A stretch of DNA of 64,000 bases from Bowmanella sp. JS7-9 (GTDB taxonomy: Bacteria; Pseudomonadota; Gammaproteobacteria; Enterobacterales; Alteromonadaceae), in assembly GCF_004329715.1 (NCBI RefSeq), contig NZ_JXSY01000018.1:124001-188000 (forward strand), written 5' to 3'. Of the stretch, positions 1 through 8,344 are shown in pieces (positions within the stretch are counted from its first letter, which is position 1; each line of letters opens with the position of its first letter). The position numbers and the translations under genes are program-made. The notes beneath the pieces are model-generated. The model searched no databases. It had not been told where the DNA came from and saw only the letters and a list, made by a program, of their open reading frames with translations.

Positions 1-24
1 CAATTACCCGCGTTAACGGATAAT

Positions 25-50
25 CAAAAAAGCCAGCGTTTAGCTGGCTT
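25..50 (-). terminator. Intrinsic terminator of degS
   Basis: Read on the minus strand, a perfect 7-bp stem (AGCCAGC / GCTGGCT) with a 5-nt loop is followed by a run of T. It overlaps the degS stop codon, as intrinsic terminators at tightly packed gene ends often do. Confidence 0.85.
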
Positions 51-1137
51 TCATTTCTCCAAGAGTCACTGCCACACTCAGTGTTCGGTTAGCTCTTAAT
101 ATCTGAAAAGTGATGACAGTGCCAGGCGCAGATTCCGCCACGATATCTAACACTTGGTAGATATTGGCGATGGGCTGATTATTAACCCGGGTTAATACAT
201 CCTGTGCCTGAATACCGGCTTGTGCCGCCGGGCCAAGTGGATCGACGTCAGTGACATAAATCCCTTCGATTTGAATTTTGCCTTCCTGATCCCGTGGCTC
301 AACACCCGTGATACCAAGGAATCCGCGGATAACCCGGCCGTTGGCAATCAGTGAATCCATTACCTTTTTGGCCAGCTCGTAAGGAACCGCGAAATAAACG
401 CCAGCGACGCTGCTGATCCTTCCCTGATTATCGCGGGTCTTAAACACTGCGTTATTGATGCCTACCAATATGCCGTTTGAGTCAATCAATGCACCGCCGG
501 AATTGCCTTCATTCAACACCGCATCCATACGGATGTAGTCCACGTAGCGTGAACCAACCACGTTACTCATTCCGGCACGGCCACTGGCACTGACGATGCC
601 TTGTGTGACGTTTTGCCCAAGATTTAACGGGTTACCAATAGCTAACACGACATCGCCAACCTGAATATCCGGATTGTCCGTTTGCGCAACAACCGGCAAA
701 TTTCCCTCTTCAACTTTTAATACCGCTAAATCAGTCGGCCGGTCGGCACCAACAACCTGAGCTTCCAGAACCCGTCCGTCATACAGACGTACCAAAATCC
801 GCTCAGCGTCCTGAATAACGTGATAGCAGGTCACAATGTAGCCATCCTCGCGCATGATCACGCCAGAACCCAGTGAGTTACGGATTTCAGCTGCACCATA
901 GCTAACAGGAGAGCTTTGAATACTTTTACTGAAAATATCGACCACAGCGGGGGCGGCGGACCGCACCGCATGATGAAAGCTGACCCGATCTGAGGCCGAT
1001 TGACCAGTGCTGAACATACTCCATTGCTGACCATTACTCTGGCGTAACTGGGGTACCAAAAACAGCAACACACCTGACAGAATCAGGCCCATAAGAATGG
1101 ATTTCAGCAGGAAGGAGACAAAGGTATTGGCTTTCAC
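40..1137 (-). CDS. degS: DegS, site-1 serine protease of the sigma-E envelope stress pathway
   Basis: Inner-membrane-anchored trypsin-like protease that senses misfolded outer-membrane proteins through its PDZ domain and makes the first cut in anti-sigma factor RseA. The sequence shows one N-terminal membrane segment (about residues 8-29) and no cleavage site. The catalytic triad is His106, Asp136 and Ser213 in GNSGGAL, followed by one C-terminal PDZ domain (about 260-355). Length 365 aa and a single PDZ fit DegS rather than DegP/DegQ, which have two. The start is a GTG with no convincing Shine-Dalgarno site. It lies directly downstream of degQ in the usual gammaproteobacterial order, with a hairpin between them. 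Confidence 0.95.
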   Translation of the reverse strand: MKANTFVSFLLKSILMGLILSGVLLFLVPQLRQSNGQQWSMFSTGQSASDRVSFHHAVRSAAPAVVDIFSKSIQSSPVSYGAAEIRNSLGSGVIMREDGYIVTCYHVIQDAERILVRLYDGRVLEAQVVGADRPTDLAVLKVEEGNLPVVAQTDNPDIQVGDVVLAIGNPLNLGQNVTQGIVSASGRAGMSNVVGSRYVDYIRMDAVLNEGNSGGALIDSNGILVGINNAVFKTRDNQGRISSVAGVYFAVPYELAKKVMDSLIANGRVIRGFLGITGVEPRDQEGKIQIEGIYVTDVDPLGPAAQAGIQAQDVLTRVNNQPIANIYQVLDIVAESAPGTVITFQILRANRTLSVAVTLGEMKAS

Positions 1138-1158
1138 ATCAGAGATTTATAAACAACA

Positions 1159-1182
1159 ATGGGGCACAGAATAGCACCCCAT
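1159..1182 (-). terminator. Probable terminator between degQ and degS
   Basis: On the minus strand ATGGGGTGC and GTGCCCCAT can pair as 9 bp (two wobbles) around a 6-nt loop. A T-rich but interrupted stretch follows. It lies between degQ and degS and could end or attenuate degQ transcripts. It is weaker than the other terminators in the window because the T-tract is broken. Confidence 0.5.
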
Positions 1183-1223
1183 ATGTTCAGATGATAGCGC
1201 GGTTTACCCGACGGAAGTCGCGC

Positions 1224-2579
1224 TTAACGAATTACCAGGAAGACGGAACGCTCACCACGTTTGACGTTCAGGGTAAATACCCGATCTTCACTGCCGATTT
1301 GAGCGCGCATCTCGGCCAGGTTTTCCACCCGCTTGCGATTTACGCCAACAATCACATCGTCTTTTTCCAGGCCATACATCGCAGCTGGCGAGCGAGGTTC
1401 AACCTCACCGACGATCACACCTTTTTGCCCTTTGGGGGTTTCGCCATTACTTAGTGTCGCCCCCTGCAGTGCCGGGTGCATCTCAGTGGCCGCTACATTG
1501 GCTTGCACATAATCGCCCAAGGTTGCGGTTACGTGCATTTCTTTGCCTTCGCGCACCACGGTCAAATCTACTTTAGAACCTGCGCCGGCAGTAGCGACTT
1601 TGGCGCTGAGCTCATTGAAGGTGCTGATGCGTTTACCGTTAATGCCTACAATCACATCTCCGGCCACGATACCGGCTTTGTCTGCGGCTGAATCTGGCGT
1701 GACCTCGTTCACGAAGGCGCCTTGATTAATATCCACGTTCATCGCCTGAGCCAAATCACCCGTCAGGTTGCCGCCGCGAATACCCAGCAGGCCACGGCGT
1801 ACCTCACCAAATTCAATAATCTGATCAACCAGTGACTTCATCATATTGGCGGGAATGGCGAAGCCGATGCCAATATTGCCCGGGCCTAAAATCGCGGTGT
1901 TGATCCCAACCAATTGGCCTTTCAGGTCCACCAGAGCACCACCTGAGTTACCGCGGTTAATCGCCGCGTCAGTTTGAATAAAATCTTCAAAACCTTCGAT
2001 GTTCAAACCGCTGCGACCCAGCGCCGAAACAATCCCGGACGTGACGGTTTGCCCCAGACCAAATGGATTACCAATGGCAATGACAAAATCGCCGACGCGC
2101 AATTTGTCCGAGTTGGCGATTTTTAACGCCACCAGATTCTCTGCACTGATTTGCAACAGGGCAATATCACTTTTCTCGTCGGCGCCAAGCTTTTTCGCTT
2201 CGAACTCGCGGCCGTCAGTCAATTTTACGAGGATCTCGCTAGCGTTATCGACTACGTGGTTATTGGTGACCACATAGCCCTTCTCTGCATCAATGATGAC
2301 GCCAGAGCCAAGCCCGCGGAAAGGTTTTTCCTGTACCTGCTCTTCCGGCATGTTTGGGCCAAAGAAATACTTGAACATCTCAGGTATACGCTGACGCTGC
2401 ACTTGGGTGCCCTGCACAGAGATGCTGACAACGGCAGGTGAGGTCTTCTCCAGCATAGGTGCCAGAGTCGGGACCTTTTCGTCATCATTGCCGAAAAATG
2501 GGATGGCCGCGGTTGCGGACAGACTAATAGTAGAAATCAGTGCCACGCTGGACACGAAGGAAATTAATCGACTTTTCAT
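1224..2579 (-). CDS. degQ: DegQ/DegP-family periplasmic serine protease
   Basis: Periplasmic HtrA protease/chaperone that degrades unfolded envelope proteins. The N-terminus has a Sec signal peptide (about residues 1-25, cleavage after an AxA-type site). The triad is His108 (TNNHVV), Asp138 and Ser212 (GNSGGAL), followed by two PDZ domains (about 255-345 and 365-450). The 451-aa length and two PDZ domains separate it from DegS. I choose DegQ over DegP because it precedes degS and has a short LA loop, but the two names are used loosely in this group. Transcription runs toward degS. Confidence 0.92.
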   Translation of the reverse strand: MKSRLISFVSSVALISTISLSATAAIPFFGNDDEKVPTLAPMLEKTSPAVVSISVQGTQVQRQRIPEMFKYFFGPNMPEEQVQEKPFRGLGSGVIIDAEKGYVVTNNHVVDNASEILVKLTDGREFEAKKLGADEKSDIALLQISAENLVALKIANSDKLRVGDFVIAIGNPFGLGQTVTSGIVSALGRSGLNIEGFEDFIQTDAAINRGNSGGALVDLKGQLVGINTAILGPGNIGIGFAIPANMMKSLVDQIIEFGEVRRGLLGIRGGNLTGDLAQAMNVDINQGAFVNEVTPDSAADKAGIVAGDVIVGINGKRISTFNELSAKVATAGAGSKVDLTVVREGKEMHVTATLGDYVQANVAATEMHPALQGATLSNGETPKGQKGVIVGEVEPRSPAAMYGLEKDDVIVGVNRKRVENLAEMRAQIGSEDRVFTLNVKRGERSVFLVIR

Positions 2580-2609
2580 TCCTGATCATTCTCCGCTTTG
2601 GTTTGTGCT

Positions 2610-2635
2610 ATGCCCCTGAATATAGGGGCATTTTT
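2610..2635 (+). terminator. Terminator-like hairpin facing into the degQ leader
   Basis: ATGCCCCT and AGGGGCAT form a perfect 8-bp stem with a 6-nt loop. Five T follow on the plus strand only. Plus-strand transcripts here would be antisense to degQ, and the hairpin sits 31 bases upstream of the degQ start. On the minus strand it would be a leader hairpin without a T-tract. Confidence 0.5.
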
Positions 2636-2692
2636 AAAGTTTCAAACAGACAGGCTAATGACCAGAGTGAAGTTCTGAAAGTTCCCGCAGAT

Positions 2693-3121
2693 TTACTCTG
2701 CTGCGTTTGATTGCTGTTTTTTTGAGCCGGTAAACAAACCTGAGCCTTGTCCGGAGTAATCCAATGGCTGGTCATCGCGAACGGCTTTCGTCCGTACATC
2801 CTTTTGTTGCTGAGAACGCAAATATGCGCTGGCCTGATCGCCAAAAAACGCCAGTTTCGGCTCATTGTCATCCTGTGCGGGTTCCGCCACACTGGACTCA
2901 AATGCATCTAACTGGTCGCGCAGGGCTTCACACTGATTTTGCACCGCTTCCAGCAGCAGACGGGACTCGCGCAGATGCTGCGCTGAGGCTAGCTGGAATT
3001 GCTCGCGAACACCGGCCTCATTGTCCGACGTCGCCGCGCCTTGGGCATAAAAATGTCGTGCCGCAAAAAAGCCAATAATGCCACCACCAATTAACAACAG
3101 TAGGCCAACGATGAAATCCAT
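2693..3121 (-). CDS. zapG: ZapG (YhcB, DUF1043), envelope/division protein
   Basis: Inner-membrane protein of the DUF1043 family (YhcB, renamed ZapG), linked to cell division and envelope growth. The 142-aa sequence starts with one membrane helix rich in Gly (about residues 3-22), continues with a long cytoplasmic coiled-coil (about 35-100), and ends in a polar tail. This is the family's standard architecture. The start is supported by AAGAGGT 8 bases upstream. The gene sits head-to-head with zapE and upstream of degQ/degS, the canonical neighbourhood in gammaproteobacteria. Confidence 0.9.
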   Translation of the reverse strand: MDFIVGLLLLIGGGIIGFFAARHFYAQGAATSDNEAGVREQFQLASAQHLRESRLLLEAVQNQCEALRDQLDAFESSVAEPAQDDNEPKLAFFGDQASAYLRSQQQKDVRTKAVRDDQPLDYSGQGSGLFTGSKKQQSNAAE

Positions 3122-3286
3122 GAATTAATACCTCTTGTTCACTGTGCTTCTGCGCTAAATGTTACACGAAATTAGCGTCAGTCCTTTAGAAAATGTTTCG
3201 TCCCATAGTATCATTTTGCCAGAGGGCGAAGTGGACTGACGTGCACGTCGCATTTTTCAGATTATTCAACAGCATAATACGGCGCT

Positions 3287-4396
3287 ATGACATCACATCT
3301 GTCCCCCTGGCAAAAATATCAGCAAGACCTTCAGCAGGATGGGTTTTCCCATGACCCAGCGCAGGAAAATGCAGTGATTCAACTGCAACGCTTGTATGAA
3401 GATCTGTTGGCGCAGCCGAAAGAGATCGGGGCAATGGCCAAACTGACCCGCTGGATATTACGTAATGATGCGCAACAGGAAGTAAAGGGCCTGTATTTTT
3501 GGGGCGGCGTCGGCCGGGGTAAGACCTATCTGGTCGATACTTTTTTTGCCAGTTTGCCCATCGAACATAAAATGCGCGTGCACTTTCACCGCTTTATGCA
3601 CCGTGTGCATGCGGAGTTAAAAACCCTGGCGGGTCAGCAGGATCCGCTTAAAGTGGTGGCAAAGCGATTACAGCGCGAAGCCAGAATCATCTGTTTTGAT
3701 GAGTTTTTTGTCAGTGATATCACCGATGCCATGATTCTGGGTACCTTATTTGAAGAACTGTTTAAAAATGGCATCGTGTTGGTTGCCACATCAAACATTG
3801 TGCCGGATGAGCTCTACCGTAATGGGTTGCAGCGTGCGCGATTCTTACCTGCTATCGATTTGATTAAACAACATTGTGAAGTGGTCAATGTGGACAGTGG
3901 CATCGACTATCGTTTGCGAACTCTCAAGCAGGCGGAGATATACCATAGCCCGCTGGATAAGGTCGCCAATGACAATTTGCATCGCTACTTTGAGCAACTG
4001 GCTCCGGAACCCGGAGAGCAGGGGCGCTTGATTCAGATAAACCAACGTGGCATTCCGACTATCCGTGATGCCGATGGGGTATTGATGCTGACATTTAAAT
4101 CCCTGTGCGACAGTCCGCGCTCTCAGGCTGATTACATGGAGTTAAGCCGCATTTATCACAGCGTCCTGCTGGCCGATGTGCCACAAATGGGTGCCAATAA
4201 TGATGATGCAACACGTCGCTTTATTGCCATGGTGGATGAATTTTACGAGCGCCGGGTAAAATTAATCATTTCTGCCGCCGTACCTATGACCGAGCTATAT
4301 ACCAAAGGACAGTTGTCGTTTGAATTCAAGCGCTGTCTGTCACGCCTGCAGGAAATGCAGTCCCACGATTATCTCGCCAGTCAGCATTTGCCGTAA
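3287..4396 (+). CDS. zapE: ZapE, division-associated AFG1-like ATPase
   Basis: Z-ring associated AAA-type ATPase of the AFG1/LACE1 family. In E. coli it destabilises FtsZ polymers during late constriction, and it matters under low oxygen and heat. Walker A is GGVGRGKT (residues 73-80), and Walker B with the DEF motif is at 134-140 (IICFDEF). The length of 369 aa is normal. It is divergent from zapG (165 bases between them) and precedes the rplM-rpsI operon, as in E. coli and relatives. Confidence 0.95.
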   Translation: MTSHLSPWQKYQQDLQQDGFSHDPAQENAVIQLQRLYEDLLAQPKEIGAMAKLTRWILRNDAQQEVKGLYFWGGVGRGKTYLVDTFFASLPIEHKMRVHFHRFMHRVHAELKTLAGQQDPLKVVAKRLQREARIICFDEFFVSDITDAMILGTLFEELFKNGIVLVATSNIVPDELYRNGLQRARFLPAIDLIKQHCEVVNVDSGIDYRLRTLKQAEIYHSPLDKVANDNLHRYFEQLAPEPGEQGRLIQINQRGIPTIRDADGVLMLTFKSLCDSPRSQADYMELSRIYHSVLLADVPQMGANNDDATRRFIAMVDEFYERRVKLIISAAVPMTELYTKGQLSFEFKRCLSRLQEMQSHDYLASQHLP

Positions 4397-4413
4397 ATTT
4401 CACCAGGTAACAC

Positions 4414-4441
4414 TTCAAATAGCCGCGAAACTCTGTATAAT
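4414..4441 (+). promoter_or_regulatory. Predicted sigma-70 promoter of rplM-rpsI
   Basis: A perfect TATAAT -10 box (4436-4441) lies 16 bases downstream of a partial -35 (TTCAAA, 4414-4419). A GC-rich discriminator follows, as is common at ribosomal and tRNA promoters under stringent control. It would give a leader of about 130 bases before rplM. Confidence 0.75.
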
Positions 4442-4460
4442 GCCGCCCCTGCCCAGTTAC

Positions 4461-4540
4461 TGCTACAAAGGAAGGTAGCATAGTCAGCGGGTTCGAAGGG
4501 GCCAACATTGCTGGCTTGGTGTGGTTTGCTCTGGCAAATC
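4461..4540 (+). promoter_or_regulatory. Structured rplM leader, candidate L13 autoregulatory site
   Basis: The roughly 130-base leader holds a 6-bp hairpin (TGCTAC/GTAGCA, 4461-4480), a small stem around 4501-4515, and a 7-bp stem GGTTTGC/GCAAATC around TCTG (4523-4540). In E. coli the rplM-rpsI operon is repressed by L13 binding its own leader, so a structured leader here is consistent with that. I did not match it to a published consensus. Confidence 0.45.
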
Positions 4541-4577
4541 AAATGTAAAGATTACTTATTATTTTGGGTAACGATAG

Positions 4578-5006
4578 ATGAAAACTTTTGTTGCTAAACC
4601 AGAAACGGTACAACGTGACTGGTATGTGGTAGATGCCACTGATAAAACTCTGGGTCGTCTGGCGACTGAAATCGCTCGTCGTCTGCGCGGTAAACATAAA
4701 GCTGAGTACACTCCTCACGTTGACACCGGTGATTACATCGTTGTTATCAACGCTGAGAAAGTAACGGTTACCGGCAACAAGTCGAAAGACAAGATGTACT
4801 ACCGTCACACTGGCTATCCTGGTGGTTTACGCGAAACTAACTTCGAAAAACTGCAGGCTCACAAGCCAGAGATGATCATTGAAAAAGCAGTTAAAGGCAT
4901 GCTGCCTAAAGGCCCTCTGGGTCGCGCAATGTTCCGTAAGATGAAAGTCTACGCGGGTGCAGAGCACAAGCACGCTGCGCAACAACCACAAGTTTTGGAC
5001 ATTTAA
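4578..5006 (+). CDS. rplM: 50S ribosomal protein L13
   Basis: Large-subunit ribosomal protein that binds 23S rRNA early in 50S assembly. At 142 aa it has exactly the usual length. Recognisable family stretches are [16 protein letters not shown] near the N-terminus and the [10 protein letters not shown] region near residues 107-117. It forms an operon with rpsI 14 bases downstream. The long structured leader suggests autogenous control, as known for L13 in E. coli. Confidence 0.98.
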   Translation: MKTFVAKPETVQRDWYVVDATDKTLGRLATEIARRLRGKHKAEYTPHVDTGDYIVVINAEKVTVTGNKSKDKMYYRHTGYPGGLRETNFEKLQAHKPEMIIEKAVKGMLPKGPLGRAMFRKMKVYAGAEHKHAAQQPQVLDI

Positions 5007-5020
5007 GGGAGCATTGAGTA

Positions 5021-5413
5021 ATGGCTGATAATCAATACTACGGTACCGGTCGTCGTAAAAGCTCGACTGCTCGTGTGTTCCTGCGTCCAGGCACTGGTAA
5101 CATCGTAATTAACAAGCGTTCAATCGAAGAGTTCTTTGGTCGCGAAACTGCCCGCATGGTAGTTCGTCAACCGCTGGAACTGGTTGAAATGACTGAGAAG
5201 TTTGACCTGTACATCACCGTAGCCGGTGGTGGTATCAGTGGTCAGGCTGGCGCAATCCGTCACGGTATCACTCGTGCACTGATGGAGTTCGATGAAACTC
5301 TGCGTCCAGCTCTGCGTAAAGCAGGCTTTGTTACTCGCGATGCGCGTAAAGTTGAACGTAAGAAAGTGGGCTTGCACAAAGCACGTCGCCGTCCACAGTT
5401 CTCAAAACGTTAA
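5021..5413 (+). CDS. rpsI: 30S ribosomal protein S9
   Basis: Small-subunit protein whose basic C-terminal tail reaches the decoding centre and touches P-site tRNA. The 130-aa sequence starts with the family signature [13 protein letters not shown] and ends in the basic tail RRRPQFSKR, both diagnostic. It is the second gene of the rplM-rpsI operon, preceded by a GGGAG ribosome-binding site and closed by an intrinsic terminator about 20 bases after the stop. Confidence 0.98.
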   Translation: MADNQYYGTGRRKSSTARVFLRPGTGNIVINKRSIEEFFGRETARMVVRQPLELVEMTEKFDLYITVAGGGISGQAGAIRHGITRALMEFDETLRPALRKAGFVTRDARKVERKKVGLHKARRRPQFSKR

Positions 5414-5432
5414 TTCGTTTACAGACGATGTC

Positions 5433-5462
5433 AAAAACCGGCTTTTACAGCCGGTTTTTTTT
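5433..5462 (+). terminator. Intrinsic terminator after rpsI
   Basis: ACCGGCT and AGCCGGT form a 7-bp stem, extendable by A-T pairs, around a 5-nt loop. Eight T follow. It ends the rplM-rpsI operon. Confidence 0.92.
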
Positions 5463-5568
5463 CGCGCTAATTCCTTGTTTATCGAATGATTTCCTTGTTT
5501 TTAGCAGGGCTTTTCTTTTATCATTTTCGGGTTTTATAAAAACCACAATAATCTAAACTTATTGTTTA

Positions 5569-5591
5569 TTTTTAGCGCTACTCGCTAAAAA
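5569..5591 (+). promoter_or_regulatory. Perfect inverted repeat upstream of petA
   Basis: TTTTTAGCG and CGCTAAAAA form a perfect 9-bp inverted repeat with a 5-nt centre, 26 bases upstream of the petA start. It could be an operator for the bc1 operon or a leader hairpin close to the ribosome-binding site. It matches no operator I know. Confidence 0.5.
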
Positions 5592-5617
5592 ACGTTCCAA
5601 ACCCTGGAGAAAAGTGG

Positions 5618-6217
5618 ATGAGCAATACGCCCGTAGATAATGGTCGGCGTCGCTTTCTAACAGTCACGACCTCTGTCGTTGGTGCTGTGGGAGTCGTCGG
5701 TGCGGCTGTGCCTTTCGTTGCTTCCTGGAATCCCAGTATGCGTGCTAAAGCAGCTGGTGCAGATGTACAGGTAGATATCAGTAAAATTGAACCCGGTCAG
5801 CAGTTGACGGTGAAATGGCGCAGTAAGCCGGTGTGGATCGTCCGCCGTACCGCCGATATGTTAGCTGAATTAGGCAATCACGATGATCGCCTGCGCGATC
5901 CAAACTCTGACGAGCCGCAACAGCCTGAGTTTGCTAAAAATGCTTATCGCTCTTTGAAAGAAGAATATCTGGTACTGGTTGGTATCTGTACCCACCTGGG
6001 GTGTTCTCCTAAATTCCTGGCGGATGGTGAATTTGCCAAACAAGCGGAAGTGGTTGGCGTTAATAACGGCTTCTTCTGTCCGTGTCACGGGTCTAAGTTT
6101 GACCTGGCTGGTCGCGTGTTTAGCGGTGTGCCTGCACCATTAAACTTGCAGGTACCGCCATATCAATTCCTGGATGACAATACCATCCTGATTGGTTCAG
6201 CAGAGGAGAAAGCCTAA
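5618..6217 (+). CDS. petA: Ubiquinol-cytochrome c reductase Rieske iron-sulfur subunit
   Basis: The Rieske subunit of cytochrome bc1 takes the first electron from ubiquinol and passes it to cytochrome c1. A twin-arginine-type N-terminus (RRRFL, residues 10-14) with a hydrophobic segment (about 15-37) anchors and exports the folded protein by Tat. The 2Fe-2S cluster ligands are Cys124/His126 in CTHLGC and Cys154/His157 in CPCHGS, with the disulfide cysteines at 129 and 156. At 199 aa the length is standard. The stop codon overlaps the petB start by one base, and GGAG precedes the start. Confidence 0.97.
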   Translation: MSNTPVDNGRRRFLTVTTSVVGAVGVVGAAVPFVASWNPSMRAKAAGADVQVDISKIEPGQQLTVKWRSKPVWIVRRTADMLAELGNHDDRLRDPNSDEPQQPEFAKNAYRSLKEEYLVLVGICTHLGCSPKFLADGEFAKQAEVVGVNNGFFCPCHGSKFDLAGRVFSGVPAPLNLQVPPYQFLDDNTILIGSAEEKA

Positions 6218-7485
6218 TGTGGAAGAATCTGCTCGATTGGATTGAATATCGCATCCCGATGATGCGTGTGGCGAACATGCACGCCATTCAATATCCTGCG
6301 CCAAAAAATATGAACTTCTGGTACGTGTTTGGTTTCCTGGCCACCATCGTGCTGGTAAACCAAATCCTGACCGGTGTTTGGCTGACTATGAACTTTGTAC
6401 CTACCGCTGAAGGCGCATTTGCCTCGGTAGAGTACATCATGCGTGAAGTGGAATACGGTAACGTGATTCGTTACATGCACAGTACCGGTGCGTCGGCGTT
6501 CTTTATCGTCGTATATATGCACATGTTCCGCGGCATGATTTATGGCTCTTATCAGAAACCACGTGAACTGCTGTGGTTGTTTGGTATGTTTATTTATCTG
6601 GCATTAATGGCTGAAGCCTTTATGGGTTACGTATTGCCATGGGGTCAGATGTCATACTGGGGTGCACAGGTAATCGTATCATTGTTCGGTGCGATCCCGG
6701 TGATCGGTGAAGACCTGACAGTGTGGATCCAGGGTGACTACGTTATCTCTGGCGCAACGCTGAACCGCTTCTTTGCATTGCATGTTATTGCGCTGCCACT
6801 GGTTATCGTGATTCTGGTATTCCTGCACATCGTTGCATTGCACGAAGTTGGCTCAAATAACCCGGATGGCGTTGAAGTTAAGCGTCCGAAAGGCAGCCTG
6901 AAAGAAGAAGAGAAAACCAAGTTCGAGATGCACGAGTACTACACCAAAAAGTACGACATCATCGACGACGTGGTGCCTTTCTTCCCGCACATCGTGCTGA
7001 AAGACCTAGTTGCATTCAGCGTATTCCTGTTTGGTTTCTGCTACATCATGTTCTTTGCACCAGAAATGGGTGGTAAGTTCCTGGAGCATCCAAACTTTGA
7101 AATCGCTAACCCGTTCAAAACCCCTGAGCATATTTTCCCTGTATGGTACTTCACGCCGTTCTACGCGATTTTGAAAGCCGTACCAGATAAGTTGCTTGGT
7201 GTAATCATGATGTTCTTCTCGATTATCCTGTTGTTCCTGTTGCCATGGATCGATCGTGGTAAGGTGAAATCATGGCGCTACCGTTGTGGTTTCCACAAAG
7301 TCAACCTGCTGGTCTTCGCTGGTGTGTTCATCTTCCTGGGTTACTTGGGTGGTACACCACAAGCGGAATGGAAAATTATCGCGTCACAGATTCTGACCGT
7401 GATGTACGTGATGTTCTTCGTATTGCTGTTCATCTACAGCAAGAATGAAAAGACCAAACCAGTACCAGCGAGGATTACAAAATGA
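6217..7485 (+). CDS. petB: Cytochrome b subunit of the bc1 complex
   Basis: Membrane core of complex III, with two b hemes and the Qo and Qi quinone sites. Likely heme ligands are His88/His102 and His189/His204. The Qo-site helix region reads PVWYFTPFYAILKA (about residues 311-324), which carries the PEWY-type motif as PVWY. About eight or more hydrophobic helices are visible over 422 aa, normal for proteobacteria. Its end overlaps the petC start by 4 bases, so translation of the operon is probably coupled. The PVWY variant at Qo also occurs in other gammaproteobacteria, as far as I recall. Confidence 0.96.
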   Translation: MWKNLLDWIEYRIPMMRVANMHAIQYPAPKNMNFWYVFGFLATIVLVNQILTGVWLTMNFVPTAEGAFASVEYIMREVEYGNVIRYMHSTGASAFFIVVYMHMFRGMIYGSYQKPRELLWLFGMFIYLALMAEAFMGYVLPWGQMSYWGAQVIVSLFGAIPVIGEDLTVWIQGDYVISGATLNRFFALHVIALPLVIVILVFLHIVALHEVGSNNPDGVEVKRPKGSLKEEEKTKFEMHEYYTKKYDIIDDVVPFFPHIVLKDLVAFSVFLFGFCYIMFFAPEMGGKFLEHPNFEIANPFKTPEHIFPVWYFTPFYAILKAVPDKLLGVIMMFFSIILLFLLPWIDRGKVKSWRYRCGFHKVNLLVFAGVFIFLGYLGGTPQAEWKIIASQILTVMYVMFFVLLFIYSKNEKTKPVPARITK

Positions 7486-8213
7486 AGAAGTTTTTAGCGG
7501 CTTTATTTGTTCTGGTACCTGGGCTGGCATTGTCAGCAGGTGGAGACGTGCATCTGGATAAGGCGCACTACGACCTGACTGACAAAGCGTCACTGCAAAA
7601 CGGTGCCAAATTGTTTATGAACTACTGTCTGGGTTGTCACCAGCAGCAGTATCAGCGTTATCAGTCTACCTTCGAAGATCTGGGAATCCCGTTGGAACTG
7701 GGTCAGGAAAATCTGCAATTTACTGGTGACAAGGTGAGTTCATACATCACCAATAATATGAAACCGGCGAATGCAGAAAAGTGGTTCGGCGCGGCGATCC
7801 CAGATTTGACACTGGTAGCCCGTGTACGTGGTGCTGATTGGTTATATACCTATCTGCGCAGCTTCTATGCGGATCCTAAGCGTCCGATGGGCGTGAACAA
7901 CCTGGTATTCAAAGACGTAGGTATGCCGCATGTGTTGCAGGAATTGCAGGGTCGTCCAGTTTTAGCGCACGAAGAAGCCATGGTTGATGGTGAGAAAGTT
8001 GAGCGTTATGCAGGTATTAAAGCCGAAGGCGGTTTGATGACTGCTGAGCAGTATGATGCAGCGGTATTGGATCTGGTTAACTATCTGGTTTACGTGGGTG
8101 AGCCGGGTCGTCTGGATTTGGAACACAAAGGTAAATTTGTATTGGGCTTTATCATCGTACTGTTTATCTTCGTGTACCTGCTGAAGAAAGAATACTGGCG
8201 CGAAGTACATTAA
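7482..8213 (+). CDS. petC: Cytochrome c1 subunit of the bc1 complex
   Basis: Membrane-anchored c-type cytochrome that passes electrons from the Rieske protein to soluble cytochrome c. The sequence shows a Sec signal peptide (about residues 1-19), one covalent heme motif CLGCH (49-53), a probable axial Met in the segment around VGMPHVL, and a C-terminal membrane anchor (about 217-236) followed by a basic tail. It is the last gene of petABC and ends at a strong terminator. Confidence 0.96.
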   Translation: MKKFLAALFVLVPGLALSAGGDVHLDKAHYDLTDKASLQNGAKLFMNYCLGCHQQQYQRYQSTFEDLGIPLELGQENLQFTGDKVSSYITNNMKPANAEKWFGAAIPDLTLVARVRGADWLYTYLRSFYADPKRPMGVNNLVFKDVGMPHVLQELQGRPVLAHEEAMVDGEKVERYAGIKAEGGLMTAEQYDAAVLDLVNYLVYVGEPGRLDLEHKGKFVLGFIIVLFIFVYLLKKEYWREVH

Positions 8214-8238
8214 TTCAGCACGAAAGTATGTATAATGC

Positions 8239-8264
8239 GAAAGGGGCAGTCATGCCCCTTTTTG
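8239..8264 (+). terminator. Intrinsic terminator after petC
   Basis: AAGGGGCA and TGCCCCTT form an 8-bp stem around GTCA, followed by T. It separates petABC from sspAB. Confidence 0.92.
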
Positions 8265-8304
8265 TCGTTCATGTCGATACGATAAATTATTGAGATTGCT
8301 GTGA

Positions 8305-8319
8305 TTTGCACTGTGCAAA
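8305..8319 (+). promoter_or_regulatory. 15-bp palindrome upstream of sspA
   Basis: TTTGCAC and GTGCAAA form a perfect palindrome around a single T, 25 bases before the sspA start. Its size and symmetry suit a dimeric repressor or activator site. The cognate regulator is not evident. Confidence 0.45.
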
Positions 8320-8344
8320 GCAGAGTTCTACTGGAGGAAAGTAA

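Noticed and set aside
5471..5500. Direct repeat TTCCTTGTTT (twice, 20 bases apart) upstream of petA
   Set aside because: Low-complexity T-rich sequence of this length can repeat by chance, and it lies next to the rpsI terminator.
8231..8236. TATAAT box just before the petC terminator as an sspA promoter
   Set aside because: No matching -35 at the right distance, and transcripts would run straight into the terminator.
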